Source: Acidovorax sp. A79 (GTDB taxonomy: Bacteria; Pseudomonadota; Gammaproteobacteria; Burkholderiales; Burkholderiaceae_C). Taken from it: 64,000 nt of DNA. Positions 9,302-19,159 of the stretch are shown in pieces. Each line of letters starts with the position of its first letter. Position 1 is the first letter of the stretch. The position numbers were made by a program, and so were the translations under genes. The stretch spans positions 2,513,501-2,577,500 of the forward strand of contig NZ_AP028672.1 in assembly GCF_041154505.1 (NCBI RefSeq), given 5' to 3'. The notes beneath the pieces were generated by a model. That model had not been told where the DNA came from, made no database searches, and saw nothing but the letters and a program-made list of their open reading frames with translations.

Positions 9302-9329
9302 AATTGCCTAACTTTTCATATCAGCAATT
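9302..9329. promoter_or_regulatory. Inverted repeat AATTGC-N16-GCAATT in the divergent LysR/epimerase intergenic region
   Basis: A perfect 6-bp inverted repeat in an unusually AT-rich 135-bp gap between the epimerase (minus strand) and LysR (plus strand) starts. The position suits a binding site for the divergent LysR regulator. Binding is inference. Confidence 0.45.
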
Positions 9330-9377
9330 CATTTTTGAATAGCAAGGCCCGCAGAAACCGGAGCACGCCGCCGCCCC

Positions 9378-10262
9378 ATGAATCAGACCTTCGACTGGAG
9401 CCTGGTGCAGTCCTTCCTGGCCGCGCTCGACCAGGGCAGCCTGCTGGGCGCGGCGCGCGTGCTGAACGCGAGCCAGCCCACCATCGGCCGCCACATCGCC
9501 GAGCTGGAGACGCAGCTGGGCGTGGTGCTGTTCGAGCGCACCGGGCGCGGGCTGCTGCCCACGGCCACGGCGCTCCAGCTGGCCGAATCGGCGCGCGCGA
9601 TGGAGGCCGGCGCGCACCAGCTCGCGCGCAGCGTGTCGGGCGCGCAGGCCGGGGTGAGCGGCACCGTGCGCATCACCGCCAGCCAGCCCGTGGCCTGCGC
9701 GCTGCTGCCCCCCGTGCTCGCGCGCATGCGGCAGGCGCTGCCCGAGGTGCAGGTGGAGCTGGTGGCCAGCAACGAGGTCACCAACCTGCTGCGCCGCGAG
9801 GCCGACATCGCGCTGCGCATGGTGCGCCCCAGCCAGGCCAGCCTGGTGGCCAGGCGCATCGGGGCGGTGACCCTGGGCGCCTACGCCCACCGCGACTACC
9901 TGCGCCGCAAGGGCGTGCCGCGCCAGCCGGCCGACCTGCTGCAGCACGAGCTGATCGGCAACGACCGGCACGAGGACATTCCGCAGGGCTTCGCGGCCAT
10001 GGGCTACCCGGTGGAACGCCAGCATTTCGCCTTCCGCACCGACGATCTCATGGCCTACTGGGCGGCCGTGCGCGCGGGACTGGGCATCGGCTTCGTCGGC
10101 CGCTACCTGGCCCGCACCGATCCCGAGGTGGTGGCCGTGCTGCCCCTGCTGCCCCTGCCCGAGCTGCCCATCTGGCTCACGGTCCACCGCGAGATCCGCA
10201 CCAGCCGCAGAATCCGCGCCGTGTATGACTTCCTGGCGCACGAGGTCCCGGGGATGCTGTGA
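9378..10262 (+). CDS. LysR-family transcriptional regulator
   Basis: A 294-residue protein of standard LysR length. The N-terminal helix-turn-helix (FLAALDQGSLLGAARVL, then ASQPTIGRHIAELETQLGV) is followed by an effector domain (GTVRITASQPVACALLPPVL, IALRMVRPSQASLVARRIG, DDLMAYWAAVRAGLGIGFVG). It is divergent from the epimerase-nitroreductase operon, the usual arrangement of a LysR gene and its target, with an inverted repeat between them. The effector is unknown. Confidence 0.88.
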   Translation: MNQTFDWSLVQSFLAALDQGSLLGAARVLNASQPTIGRHIAELETQLGVVLFERTGRGLLPTATALQLAESARAMEAGAHQLARSVSGAQAGVSGTVRITASQPVACALLPPVLARMRQALPEVQVELVASNEVTNLLRREADIALRMVRPSQASLVARRIGAVTLGAYAHRDYLRRKGVPRQPADLLQHELIGNDRHEDIPQGFAAMGYPVERQHFAFRTDDLMAYWAAVRAGLGIGFVGRYLARTDPEVVAVLPLLPLPELPIWLTVHREIRTSRRIRAVYDFLAHEVPGML

Positions 10263-10329
10263 GCATCCGGCAACGCCACACGGCTGCTAGCATCCCATTT
10301 CCGTTTGTCCACCGCGCCCGAGGAACCCC

Positions 10330-12006
10330 GTGATCCACTTCCCCATCGCCCTGCGCTTGCGCGCTCCACGCCCGCTGCGGCACGCGTGCCTGGCCGGCCT
10401 GGCCGTGCTGTGCAACGTGGCCCCGGCGGCCCTGGCCCAGGACACCTCGCGCATCACGCGCGTCACCGTCTATCCGGGCAGCGCCACCGTGGAGCGGGTG
10501 GCCAAGGTGCCCGCCGGCGCGCGCAGCCTCACGCTGGCCTGCCTGCCCGCGTCGCTGGATGCGCAAAGCCTGCAGATCAACGCTGACCCCGGCGTGCGGG
10601 TGGGCGAGTTCAATGTGCTCACCGAAGACCGCGATGTGGTGGCCGCCTGCGCCAGCCCCCTGGACGGCCGCATCCGCGAGCTGGAGGACCAGATCGCCGG
10701 CGTGAAGGCCGAGGCCTCGGCGCTGCAGCTGGTGGACAGCTACCTGCGCGGCGTGGCCCACGCGGGGCCCGCCCCCGGCGATGCGGCGGCGGCGGGCCGC
10801 ACCGGCGGCCTCGCCCCCGCACCCGCGCAGATCACCGCGACGGCCGAGGTGCTGCGCAAGTCCGGGCAGGACAGCTTTGCGCGCGCGCACCAGCTCCAGC
10901 GCAAGCAGGAATCGCTGGAACTGGCGCTCAAGCCCCTGGTGGCCGAGCGCGAGCGCGTGGCCAGCCAGCGCGCGCGGGTGGTGTCCGTCACCATCAACCT
11001 CGCCACCGAGCGCGAGGCCGAGCTGCGCCTGTCCTACCAGGTGCGCGGCCCGGGCTGGCAGCCCACCTACCGCGCCACGCTGGACGCCGGCCAAGCCAAG
11101 GTGCTGGTCGAGCGCCAGGCGCTGGTGGCGCAAAACAGCGGCGAGGACTGGGGCAACGTGCAGCTGACCCTTTCCACCGGCCAGCCCGGCCGCGCCACCC
11201 AGGGCCGCCTGCCGCGCGCCTGGACGCTGGACGTGGCACCGCCGCCGCAGCCCGTGGCCGCGGCGGCCCCCATGATGGCCATGGCCCCGCCCGCCCCCGC
11301 GCCCGCGGCCCGCGCGCGCAATGTGGCCGAGGAGGCCATGCCCACGTTCGACGTGAGCGCCACCGACAAGGGTTTCGCCACCGAATTCGCGGTGCCGCAG
11401 CGCATCACCGTGCCATCGAGCGGCCAGCGCGTGACGCTGGCGCTGGGCAGCCACGCCGCGCCCGCCACGCTGATCACCCGCACGGCCCCCGCCGTGGAAG
11501 AAGCCGCCTACCTGGTGGCCGACATCGCCCAGCCGCCCGGCGTGTGGCCCGCGGGCCCGGCGGGCCTGTACCGCGACGGCGCGTTCGTGGGCAGCGGGCG
11601 CATCGACTTCGGCACGCCCAGCCCGGGCGCTCCGGCGGGCAGCACCAGCCTGTCGTTCGGCCGCGATGAGCTGGTCACGGTGCGGGCCGAGCCCGCGCAG
11701 GACCTGACCGGCAGCACGGGCTTCACCGGCTCGCGCACCGAGCGCAAGACCCGCCGCGCCTACAGCGTGGAAAACCGCCACAAGACCGGCATCACGCTGC
11801 AGGTGCTGCATGCCGCGCCGGTCTCGCGCAACGAGAAGATCGAGGTCGAATCGCGCTACCAGCCCCAGCCCGCCGACATGGCCTGGAACCGCACGCCCGG
11901 CACCGTGGCCTGGCAGCAGGCCCTGGGCGCGGGCGCCACGGCGCAGTTCAGCGCCGAGCACACGATCCGGTATCCCAAGGATGTGGAGCTGCAAGAGCGC
12001 CAGTAA
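10330..12006 (+). CDS. MuiA-like protein, DUF4140/DUF4139 domains, secreted
   Basis: A 558-residue protein with a signal peptide (hydrophobic core CLAGLAVLCNVAPAALA, cleavage about AQD) and a mature N-terminus ITRVTVYPGSATVERVAKVP, typical of the DUF4140 domain in 'mucoidy inhibitor MuiA' family proteins. A coiled-coil-like middle follows (IRELEDQIAGVKAEASALQ), then a DUF4139 domain (ELRLSYQVRGPGWQPTYRA, NSGEDWGNVQLTLSTGQP). An Ala/Pro-rich low-complexity stretch lies between residues ~305 and 330. The start is GTG, with GAGGAA upstream. Molecular function is unknown for the family; export to the periplasm is predicted. Confidence 0.8.
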   Translation: MIHFPIALRLRAPRPLRHACLAGLAVLCNVAPAALAQDTSRITRVTVYPGSATVERVAKVPAGARSLTLACLPASLDAQSLQINADPGVRVGEFNVLTEDRDVVAACASPLDGRIRELEDQIAGVKAEASALQLVDSYLRGVAHAGPAPGDAAAAGRTGGLAPAPAQITATAEVLRKSGQDSFARAHQLQRKQESLELALKPLVAERERVASQRARVVSVTINLATEREAELRLSYQVRGPGWQPTYRATLDAGQAKVLVERQALVAQNSGEDWGNVQLTLSTGQPGRATQGRLPRAWTLDVAPPPQPVAAAAPMMAMAPPAPAPAARARNVAEEAMPTFDVSATDKGFATEFAVPQRITVPSSGQRVTLALGSHAAPATLITRTAPAVEEAAYLVADIAQPPGVWPAGPAGLYRDGAFVGSGRIDFGTPSPGAPAGSTSLSFGRDELVTVRAEPAQDLTGSTGFTGSRTERKTRRAYSVENRHKTGITLQVLHAAPVSRNEKIEVESRYQPQPADMAWNRTPGTVAWQQALGAGATAQFSAEHTIRYPKDVELQERQ

Positions 12007-12009
12007 ATG

Positions 12010-12095
12010 ATGAGGCCCCCCCTGAGGCGCTTCGCGCCTTCACCCCTCTCTCGCTGCGCGGGAAGGGGACGCACCCGGTGGCCTGGCAAAGCCAG
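12010..12095. repeat. Comamonadaceae-type intergenic repeat, second family (copy 2)
   Basis: Directly after the MuiA-like stop. It shares GCTTCGCGCCTTCACCCC and TCGCTGCGCG with the segment at 5734-5823. Non-coding, function unknown. Confidence 0.55.
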
Positions 12096-12170
12096 TTTCA
12101 CAGGTACGCTGGCCTTGTGCGCGCCAGCTCCATACGCCGTGGGTTGCACGAAGCACCGTTGATTGTTGAT

Positions 12171-12701
12171 ATGACCCCCAGCTCTCCTTCCGCCCACACA
12201 CCCGCCCCCCGGCGCCCCACCGTGGCGTTCATGTTTTCTCACCCGGCCCACTTCATCGCCCTGGGTTTTGGCGCCGGGCTGTCGCGCGTGGCGCCGGGCA
12301 CCGTGGGCACGCTGTGGGCCTGGCTGAGCTACCTGGTGCTGCAGCAATGGCTGTCGCCCCAGCACATGGGCCTGCTGATTGCAGGGAGCACCGTGGTGGG
12401 CTGGTGGGCCTGCACCGCCACCGCCCGCAACCTGCGGGTGGCCGACCCCGGCAGCATCGTGTGGGACGAGGTCGTGGCCTTCTGGCTGGTGCTCTGGCTG
12501 GCCATGCCCATGGGCTGGTGGGGGCAGCTCGCGGCGTTCGCGCTGTTCCGCTTCTTCGATGCCGCCAAGCCTGGCCCCGTGGGCTGGGCCGACAGCCTGT
12601 TCAAGGGCTTTGGCTGGCGCGGCGGCTGGGGTATCTTGTGGGACGACTTTGTGGCAGCCTTCTGCACGCTGCTGGCCATTGCACTGTGGAGGTTCCTATG
12701 A
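12171..12701 (+). CDS. pgpA: Phosphatidylglycerophosphatase A
   Basis: A 176-residue membrane protein of the PgpA family, which dephosphorylates phosphatidylglycerophosphate to phosphatidylglycerol at the inner membrane. Characteristic segments are HFIALGFGAGLSRVAPGTVG, the acidic IVWDEVVAFW, and FRFFDAAKPGPVGWADSLF with WDDFVAAF near the C-terminus. Three to four hydrophobic helices are visible. The ATG at 12171 is preferred over an upstream in-frame start that would translate repeat-like sequence. The stop overlaps the next start by 4 bases (ATGA), so it is coupled to pncC. Confidence 0.9.
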   Translation: MTPSSPSAHTPAPRRPTVAFMFSHPAHFIALGFGAGLSRVAPGTVGTLWAWLSYLVLQQWLSPQHMGLLIAGSTVVGWWACTATARNLRVADPGSIVWDEVVAFWLVLWLAMPMGWWGQLAAFALFRFFDAAKPGPVGWADSLFKGFGWRGGWGILWDDFVAAFCTLLAIALWRFL

Positions 12702-13225
12702 CAACCGCGTCGCTATCGAATGAAGAGCTGCTGGCGCTTGATACATCAGCGCTGGAGGCCAATTTGACGCAAATTTCCCTGCGGCTGCTGAAACACAGCC
12801 ACCTGCTGGCCACCGCCGAGAGCTGCTCGGGCGGCATGATCGCGGCGGCCTGCACCGACCTGGCGGGCTCCAGCCAGTGGTTCGAGCGTGGTTTTGTCAC
12901 CTACTCCAACACCGCCAAGGTCGACATGCTGGGTGTGCCCGCCGCCCTGATCGAACAGGACGGCGCCGTGAGCGAGTCCGTGGCCCGCGCCATGGCCGAC
13001 GGGGCGCTCACCCATTCCCAGGCGCAGGTCAGCCTGGCCGTGACCGGCGTGGCCGGCCCCACGGGCGGCAGCGATGCCAAGCCCGTGGGCACGGTGTGGT
13101 TTGCCTGGTGCGTGAATGGCGAAACCCACAGCGAGATGCAGCACTTTGCGGGCGACCGCGCCGCCATCCGCACGGCCACGGTGCGCTATGCGCTGCAGCG
13201 GCTGCTGGCCTGGTTGCCCGCCTGA
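12698..13225 (+). CDS. pncC: Nicotinamide-nucleotide amidohydrolase (CinA C-terminal family)
   Basis: A 175-residue stand-alone CinA C-terminal domain protein that deamidates NMN in the pyridine nucleotide cycle. Motifs seen are LATAESCSGGMIAAACTDLAG (with the catalytic Ser), RGFVTYSNTAKVDMLGV, AVTGVAGPTGGSDAKPVGTV, and the final TVRYALQRLL. Residues ~5-25 (LSNEELLALDTSALEANLTQ) are encoded by a copy of the dispersed palindrome (12714-12768), so the N-terminal extension appears to have been added by that element. It overlaps pgpA by ATGA. Confidence 0.9.
   Translation: MTTASLSNEELLALDTSALEANLTQISLRLLKHSHLLATAESCSGGMIAAACTDLAGSSQWFERGFVTYSNTAKVDMLGVPAALIEQDGAVSESVARAMADGALTHSQAQVSLAVTGVAGPTGGSDAKPVGTVWFAWCVNGETHSEMQHFAGDRAAIRTATVRYALQRLLAWLPA
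12714..12768. repeat. Dispersed palindrome copy inside pncC (in frame)
   Basis: GAGCTGCTGGCGCTTGATACA then TCAGCGCTGGAGGCCAATTT. It forms the N-terminal extension of the protein and ends with the same GGAGGCCAATTTGA tail as other copies. Confidence 0.85.
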
Positions 13226-13365
13226 GGCGGCGTTGCCTTGCGCCGCCTCACGTCGTCTCACGCCGTTGATTCGCGTTGCCGCGGTACCGCACTGCCTGCG
13301 GCTTCCGCTTGGGCTATACGGTTGAACGCACATCCGCATGAGACGGCGCCCGCAGGCGGGTCGGC

Positions 13366-14637
13366 CTATGCGCGGCCGCGAAAAACACCGCGCCGCCTTG
13401 CAGGGATCGCTGCCAGCCCGAGCAGACCTGCCAGCAGCACCAGCCCCCACGACGCAAGCGTGGGCACGGCCATGGCCGCCCCCAGAGCCACGGCAAACAC
13501 CCCCGACAGCAGGCCCAGGTTCTGCGGATTGCCGTGGGCGTCGCGCGCTCCCGTCACCTGCACGTCGACCGCCGGGAGCACCAGATTGCCCGCGCCCACG
13601 GTGAAGCTCTGCACGTAGTGCGTGCTGTCCGTCCAGCTGCCGCCCGTGGGCGTCAGTACGGCAGCCAGGCCCGGCTGGTTGGGGAAGCTCAACACCGGCG
13701 TGCTGGCGGTGTCCATGGGTTCGCTGAAAGTGATCGTCAGCGTGAAGAGCTCCCCGGCGCGCAGAATGCTGCCGCCCCGCTGCGTGGTCAGGTCGCTGCG
13801 CAATACGGCGGTGCTGGGCGCGACCGCCAGGACGCTGGGGTTCCTGGTGTCGATGCTGAACACGCCCGTGAGTTCGAAATCGGTGTTCTTGTTGTCGGGG
13901 TCGTCCTTGCGCCCCACGCCGCCGGCGATCAGCACGTTGATGCTGTCGAACTGCTCGTCGCCATCGGCAATCGTCCAGGTCACTATGTAACGGTTGCGGT
14001 TCGCCCATGTGGATGTGACATTGCCGAGCGTGAGCGGCGTGCCACCCGTGTTGGTGAACACCAGGTTCGTGCACAGATAGTTGAGCAGCACCCCATTGGG
14101 GCACCCGCCATAGTCGCTGGCAATGTCATACCGGATAACGAATGTGACGGTTTTCCCGATGTCGGCGTCGGTGAGGACATGGCCGCTGCCGGCCGGGTGC
14201 ACCAGGATGCCGCCATCGATGACACCCTTCATATCGACGACATGCGGGGGAGGGATGAAGACAATCTCGAACACGTCGGCCTGAAAGCCGGGGGACTGGA
14301 CCGCGCCCACGGTGTCCTTCGCGCCGCTGACCGCCACGTCCACCGGGCTGATGTTCACGACCATGCTGGCGGTGCCATAGTTCTGCCGGAACGTCGTGGC
14401 ATCGAGCCAGGTCGAGGTGGTGGGCACCAGAAACGCCCCGGGGTCTTCACCCACCGTGGGAAACGAGATGACCGGAGTGACGGCGGTGTCCATGGCGACG
14501 TCGTAGGTCACCGTCAAATGAAAGGCGTCACCGCCCGACACCGGGGAGTCGCTGGGCACGACCGATACCATCGCCGGAGCCGCCAGCACAAACGGTGCCG
14601 CCAGGCACAGGCACCACGGCAGCAGCAGCCGTGCCAT
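13366..14637 (-). CDS. IPTL-CTERM surface protein with two Ig-like/adhesion-type modules
   Basis: A secreted protein of 423 residues if it starts at the ATG at 14637, which opens a signal peptide (MARLLLPWCLCLAAPFVLAA). Two related modules occur, each with a pattern like F(H/T)LT(V/I)T..(V/E)xMDTAxTPV(I/L)SFP, one near the N-terminus and one before the tail. The C-terminus (AVPTLASWGLVLLAGLLGLA then RRR) is an IPTL-CTERM sorting signal: motif, transmembrane helix and basic end. Such signals are processed by exosortase XrtH in other genomes; no exosortase gene is in this window. The middle of the protein and its ligand are unknown. A start further upstream is possible but less signal-like. Confidence 0.72.
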   Translation of the reverse strand: MARLLLPWCLCLAAPFVLAAPAMVSVVPSDSPVSGGDAFHLTVTYDVAMDTAVTPVISFPTVGEDPGAFLVPTTSTWLDATTFRQNYGTASMVVNISPVDVAVSGAKDTVGAVQSPGFQADVFEIVFIPPPHVVDMKGVIDGGILVHPAGSGHVLTDADIGKTVTFVIRYDIASDYGGCPNGVLLNYLCTNLVFTNTGGTPLTLGNVTSTWANRNRYIVTWTIADGDEQFDSINVLIAGGVGRKDDPDNKNTDFELTGVFSIDTRNPSVLAVAPSTAVLRSDLTTQRGGSILRAGELFTLTITFSEPMDTASTPVLSFPNQPGLAAVLTPTGGSWTDSTHYVQSFTVGAGNLVLPAVDVQVTGARDAHGNPQNLGLLSGVFAVALGAAMAVPTLASWGLVLLAGLLGLAAIPARRRGVFRGRA

Positions 14638-15075
14638 CAGCCGGCCCCGCCCCCTTGAAATCACGCCCACCCCAAGCCCCGCCCCGCCTGTACAGGCCAT
14701 CTCTGTCGTACCCACAACCATTCCTTTTTCGGCCCACAGGGCCTGTTTCTTTTTTTCGCGCCGAGCACCTTGCCGAACCACCGGTGGAATTCAGAACCTG
14801 CGAGGGAAAACCCGGTGCCACGCGGGGCTGCCGCGCACCGCGCCCCAGGCTGCGGCCGGCTGCATGCGGACACCCCGGGGTGCCACCGCGCGCGCCGGCC
14901 GCCAGTGTAACTTTACGTAAGCAAAGACGATCCGGCGGCGGCCCGGGGCGCGAGGTGGGGCACCCGGTCGCCAACGCGCTCCTCGCGCGCACCCATCACC
15001 GCGGCCACCGTCAGCGCGCTCTTGCGCTGCAGCGCTGCGGTGTAGCATGGGCGCACCTCATTCGCGGCGCACACC
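14638..15075. other. Gene-free stretch between the IPTL-CTERM gene and the hydrolase gene
   Basis: 438 bases without a credible gene on either strand; open frames here lack coding character. It must hold the divergent promoters of the two flanking genes. A palindrome TTACGTAA occurs near 14913, and a short GGCCC/GGGCC hairpin followed by T-rich sequence lies near 14731-14757. No known site was recognised. Confidence 0.5.
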
Positions 15076-15969
15076 ATGCACTGGTTCCAAGGATTCAACA
15101 CCCAACGTATCGCCACGGGCGGGGCAGATATCTTTGTGCGCACGGGCGGCAACGCCGAGGGGCCGCCGCTCTTGCTGCTGCACGGGTTTCCGCAAACGCA
15201 TGCGCTGTGGCACCGCGTGGCGCAGCAACTGCAGCACGACTACTTTTTGGTGATGCCCGATTTGCGCGGCTATGGCGACTCGTCGCACGCTCCCGGCCTG
15301 CCCGGCCACGCCAACTACAGCAAACGCGCGATGGCGCAGGACATGGCCGAGGTCATGACGGCGCTGGGCCATGAGGCGTTCTTCCTGTGCGGCCACGACC
15401 GGGGCGGCCGCGTGGCGCACCGCCTGGCGCTGGACCACGCGGCGCGCGTGCGCAGGCTGTGCGTGATCGACATCGCGCCCACGCTCGACATGTACGCCCG
15501 CACCGACATGGATTTCGCGCGGGCCTACTACCACTGGTTCCACCTGATCCAGCCCGCGCCGCTGCCCGAGACCATGATCGGCGGCAACGCGCGCGCCTAC
15601 CTGCACGCCAAGCTGGGCGGCTGGGGCAGCGCGGGCCTGGCCCACATCGAACCCCAGGCCCTGGCCGACTACGAGCGCTGCTTTTGCACGCCCGAGGCCA
15701 TCCACACCGCGTGCGAGGACTACCGCGCCAGCGCGGGCATCGACCTGGACCACGACCGCACGGGCCGCGCGCAGGGCGAGAAGATCGCCTGCGACACGCT
15801 GGTGCTGTGGGGCGAGCACGGCGTGGTGCACCGGCTGTTCGATCCGCTGGCGCTGTGGCAGGCGCAGTGCGCGGGCGCCGTGACCGGCCAGGCCGTGCCC
15901 GCCGGGCACTTCATCCCCGAGCAATTGCCCGAGGCCACGGCCGGCGCGCTGCGCGCCTTCATGCGCTGA
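15076..15969 (+). CDS. Alpha/beta hydrolase, haloacetate (fluoroacetate) dehalogenase-like
   Basis: A 297-residue cytoplasmic hydrolase. The nucleophile elbow is CGHDRGGR, giving Asp108 with Arg109 and Arg112, the same Asp-Arg...Arg arrangement used by fluoroacetate dehalogenases to hold the carboxylate. The halide-pocket His-Trp pair is present (His153-Trp154 in YYHWFHLIQP) and the catalytic His is His278 in GHFIPEQLPE. The oxyanion segment HGFPQTH is also present. These features together favour a defluorinating or dehalogenating enzyme over a general esterase. The actual substrate is not proven. It is a single gene with no obvious transport partner. Confidence 0.8.
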   Translation: MHWFQGFNTQRIATGGADIFVRTGGNAEGPPLLLLHGFPQTHALWHRVAQQLQHDYFLVMPDLRGYGDSSHAPGLPGHANYSKRAMAQDMAEVMTALGHEAFFLCGHDRGGRVAHRLALDHAARVRRLCVIDIAPTLDMYARTDMDFARAYYHWFHLIQPAPLPETMIGGNARAYLHAKLGGWGSAGLAHIEPQALADYERCFCTPEAIHTACEDYRASAGIDLDHDRTGRAQGEKIACDTLVLWGEHGVVHRLFDPLALWQAQCAGAVTGQAVPAGHFIPEQLPEATAGALRAFMR

Positions 15970-16188
15970 CGGCGCGGGCCCGGGCCGCGCACGGACCACA
16001 ATCGCCGCGGCAGGCGTGCATTTGTTCACGCAGGCCCCGGCCGGCGCCTGCCGCCGGGCACGCGCAGGGGCTCCGGCGTTCCTAGAATCCGCCGCTTCGC
16101 AGCTGCGGAATCCGTTGCGAAGGCCTGTGCGCAGGCACCCCGTTTTCCGCAGCGCCCCCCCAAAACAAGCCCTGCCGATTGCGCGACC

Positions 16189-18066
16189 ATGCCCCCTTTC
16201 ACCGCCACCCAGAACCAACTGCTCACCGAGCACCTGCGCAGCTTTCTGCACGGCATCGAGCCCGAGGCGCTGGAGCTGCTGCGGGCCCACCTGGAATGGG
16301 TGGAGGTGCCCGGCGGCAGCACGCTGATGGCGCAGGGCGAGCCGGGCGAATCGATGTACCTCACGGTGAGCGGCCGCCTGCGCGCCTATGTGCGTGGCGA
16401 CGACGGCCACCAGCGCCGCGTGGCCGACATGGGGCGCGGCCAGGTGATCGGCGAGATCAGCCTGTTCACCGATGCCCCCCGCGCCGCGACCGTGGTGGCC
16501 GTGCGCGACTCGGTGCTGGTGCGCCTGACCAAGGACGTGTTCAAGACCCTGCTGGCCAGCAGCGCGCAGGTGTCCATCGCGCTCACGCGCCAGATCATCC
16601 AGCGCCTGCAGTCCGGGACGGCCGCCAACGTGGCCGCGCTGGAGCGCCCCGTGGCCATGGGGCTGCTGCCGATCAGCGCCGGGGTGGACCTGCAGGGCTT
16701 CGGCCAGGGCATGGCACGCCAGCTGGGCCTCATCGGCCGTGTGCGCGTGGTGGATTCCACCACGGTGGACGCCGAACTGCGCGAGGCCGGCATCGCGCAG
16801 CGCGAGGGCGCCGACGCCACGGCCAACCGGCGCATCGCCATGCTGCTCGACGAGATCGAGGCGCGCAACGACTTCGTGCTGCTGGTGGCCGACCCCGAGC
16901 CCACGCCCTGGACCCGCCGCGTGAGCCGCCACTGCGACGAGCTGCTGCTGCTGGCCGACGCGCAGGCCGAGCCCGCCCTCCACGCCATCGAGGAGCAGTG
17001 CCTGCTGCGCCGCGCGCCGCTGGCCGAGGCCGCCGAGATCCTGGTGCTGCTGCACCCGGCCGGCACCCGGTGCCCGCAAGGCACCCAGCGCTGGCTGGAC
17101 CGCCGCCCCGTGGCCGACCATCTGCACGTGCGCCCCGCCCTCGACCGCGACATGGCGCGCCTGGCCCGCATCCAGAGCCGCACGGCCGTGGGCCTGGTGC
17201 TGGCCGGTGGCGGCGCGCGCGGCTTCGCGCACCTGGGCGTCTACCGCGCGCTGCAGGAAGAAGGCGTGGAGATCGATTGCGTGGGCGGCACCAGCATCGG
17301 TTCGGTGATGGCGGCGTACGTCGCCTCCGACCAGCCGCTGGAGGCCGTGATGGCCAATGCGCGCGAGGCCTTTCGCACCAACCCCACGGGCGACTTCAAC
17401 CTGCTGCCGCTGCTGTCGCTCATCAAGGGCCGGCGCCTGCGCCACATCCTGCACGCGGCCGTGGAGCGGCTGGTGGGCTTCCCCGCGCAGATCGAGGACC
17501 TGTGGAAGAACTACTACTGCGTGGCCACCAACTACTCCAAGGCAAGCGAGCAGGTCGTGCGCCGGGGCAGCCTGGTGAAGTCGCTGCTGGCCAGCATCTC
17601 CATCCCCGGCGCGCTGCCGCCCGTGGTGCACGAGGGCGACTTGCTGTGCGACGGCGGCACGTTCAACAACTTTCCGGTGGACGTGATGCGCGGCATGCGC
17701 GGCGTGGGCACGGTGATCGGCGTGGACCTGAACTTCAGGAAGCCCCGGCGCATCGACCTGGACGACGTGCCCACGAGCTGGGCCCTGCTGCGCGACAAGC
17801 TGCGGCCGCGCGCCAAGCGGCGCTACCGGCTGCCGTCGCTGGCGAGCTACCTGATGAACGTGACCATCCTGTACAGCATGTCGCGCCAGCGCCAGTCGCA
17901 GCAGCTCACCGACCTGTACTTCAACCCGCCCATGGACCGCGTGGGCATGCTGCAGTGGAACCGCTTCGAGCAGATCGTGCAGCAGGGCTATGCGCACGGT
18001 ACCGAGGTGCTCGACGCGCTGGATGCCGTGCGCCGCCAGCGCATCGGCGGGCTGCGGGCGGCCTGA
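16189..18066 (+). CDS. Patatin-like phospholipase with N-terminal cyclic-nucleotide-binding domain (NTE/RssA type)
   Basis: A 625-residue protein. Residues ~20-135 form a cNMP-binding-like domain (VEVPGGSTLMAQGEPGESMY, GQVIGEISLFTDAPRAATVVA). After a linker comes the patatin domain from ~335: the oxyanion loop AGGGARGFAHLGVYRAL, nucleophile Ser369 in GGTSIGSV, and catalytic Asp488 in LLCDGGTFNNFPV. This is the layout of bacterial neuropathy-target-esterase homologues, predicted lysophospholipases at the inner membrane face. No transmembrane helix is evident. A CCCGCGC/GCGCGGG hairpin follows the stop. Confidence 0.87.
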   Translation: MPPFTATQNQLLTEHLRSFLHGIEPEALELLRAHLEWVEVPGGSTLMAQGEPGESMYLTVSGRLRAYVRGDDGHQRRVADMGRGQVIGEISLFTDAPRAATVVAVRDSVLVRLTKDVFKTLLASSAQVSIALTRQIIQRLQSGTAANVAALERPVAMGLLPISAGVDLQGFGQGMARQLGLIGRVRVVDSTTVDAELREAGIAQREGADATANRRIAMLLDEIEARNDFVLLVADPEPTPWTRRVSRHCDELLLLADAQAEPALHAIEEQCLLRRAPLAEAAEILVLLHPAGTRCPQGTQRWLDRRPVADHLHVRPALDRDMARLARIQSRTAVGLVLAGGGARGFAHLGVYRALQEEGVEIDCVGGTSIGSVMAAYVASDQPLEAVMANAREAFRTNPTGDFNLLPLLSLIKGRRLRHILHAAVERLVGFPAQIEDLWKNYYCVATNYSKASEQVVRRGSLVKSLLASISIPGALPPVVHEGDLLCDGGTFNNFPVDVMRGMRGVGTVIGVDLNFRKPRRIDLDDVPTSWALLRDKLRPRAKRRYRLPSLASYLMNVTILYSMSRQRQSQQLTDLYFNPPMDRVGMLQWNRFEQIVQQGYAHGTEVLDALDAVRRQRIGGLRAA

Positions 18067-18073
18067 GAAGCAG

Positions 18074-18095
18074 CCCGCGCGGTGCGCGGGTTTCA
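18074..18095 (+). terminator. Candidate intrinsic terminator after the patatin gene
   Basis: CCCGCGC-GGT-GCGCGGG hairpin beginning 8 bases after the stop, followed by a weak TTTCAAATC tract. The T-run is short, so strength is doubtful. Confidence 0.5.
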
Positions 18096-18110
18096 AATCA
18101 AAAAAGGCCG

Positions 18111-18161
18111 TGGCGCTTGCTTGACAAGCGCCAATTGCTATTTATTTAATAGCAAACCGAC
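18111..18161. repeat. Dispersed palindrome copy (intergenic)
   Basis: GGCGCTTGCTTGACAAGCGCC followed by AATTGCTATTTATTTAATAGC. It carries the GCGCTT..AAGCGC core with an extra GCTATT/AATAGC arm pair. It lies between the convergent patatin and YecA-like genes. Confidence 0.8.
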
Positions 18162-18177
18162 CGATAGAGACCGGGAC

Positions 18178-19002
<825 letters not shown>

Positions 19003-19159
19003 GGCAGGGCTCCGGTCAATCGCTCAGGGGCGAAGAAGAACAATTTTTTACTTCTATGATGCTGCGCAGGTCCGCCGCTTGCGGCCGGGCCTGCGAAAAG
19101 GCGGCCAGTGTAGCCCTCTCGCCGCCTGGCGCCCGGCATCCCGCAGAATCAGGACCCCC

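Noticed and set aside
14731..14757. GGCCC/GGGCC hairpin followed by T-rich sequence as a terminator
   Set aside because: The stem is only 5 bp and no plus-strand gene ends upstream, so a terminator role is unsupported.
15058..18096. A 1012-codon open frame antisense to the hydrolase and patatin genes
   Set aside because: It is rich in His, Arg, Gly and Ala with no domain signal, and mirrors two well supported genes on the opposite strand; typical shadow frame of high-GC DNA.
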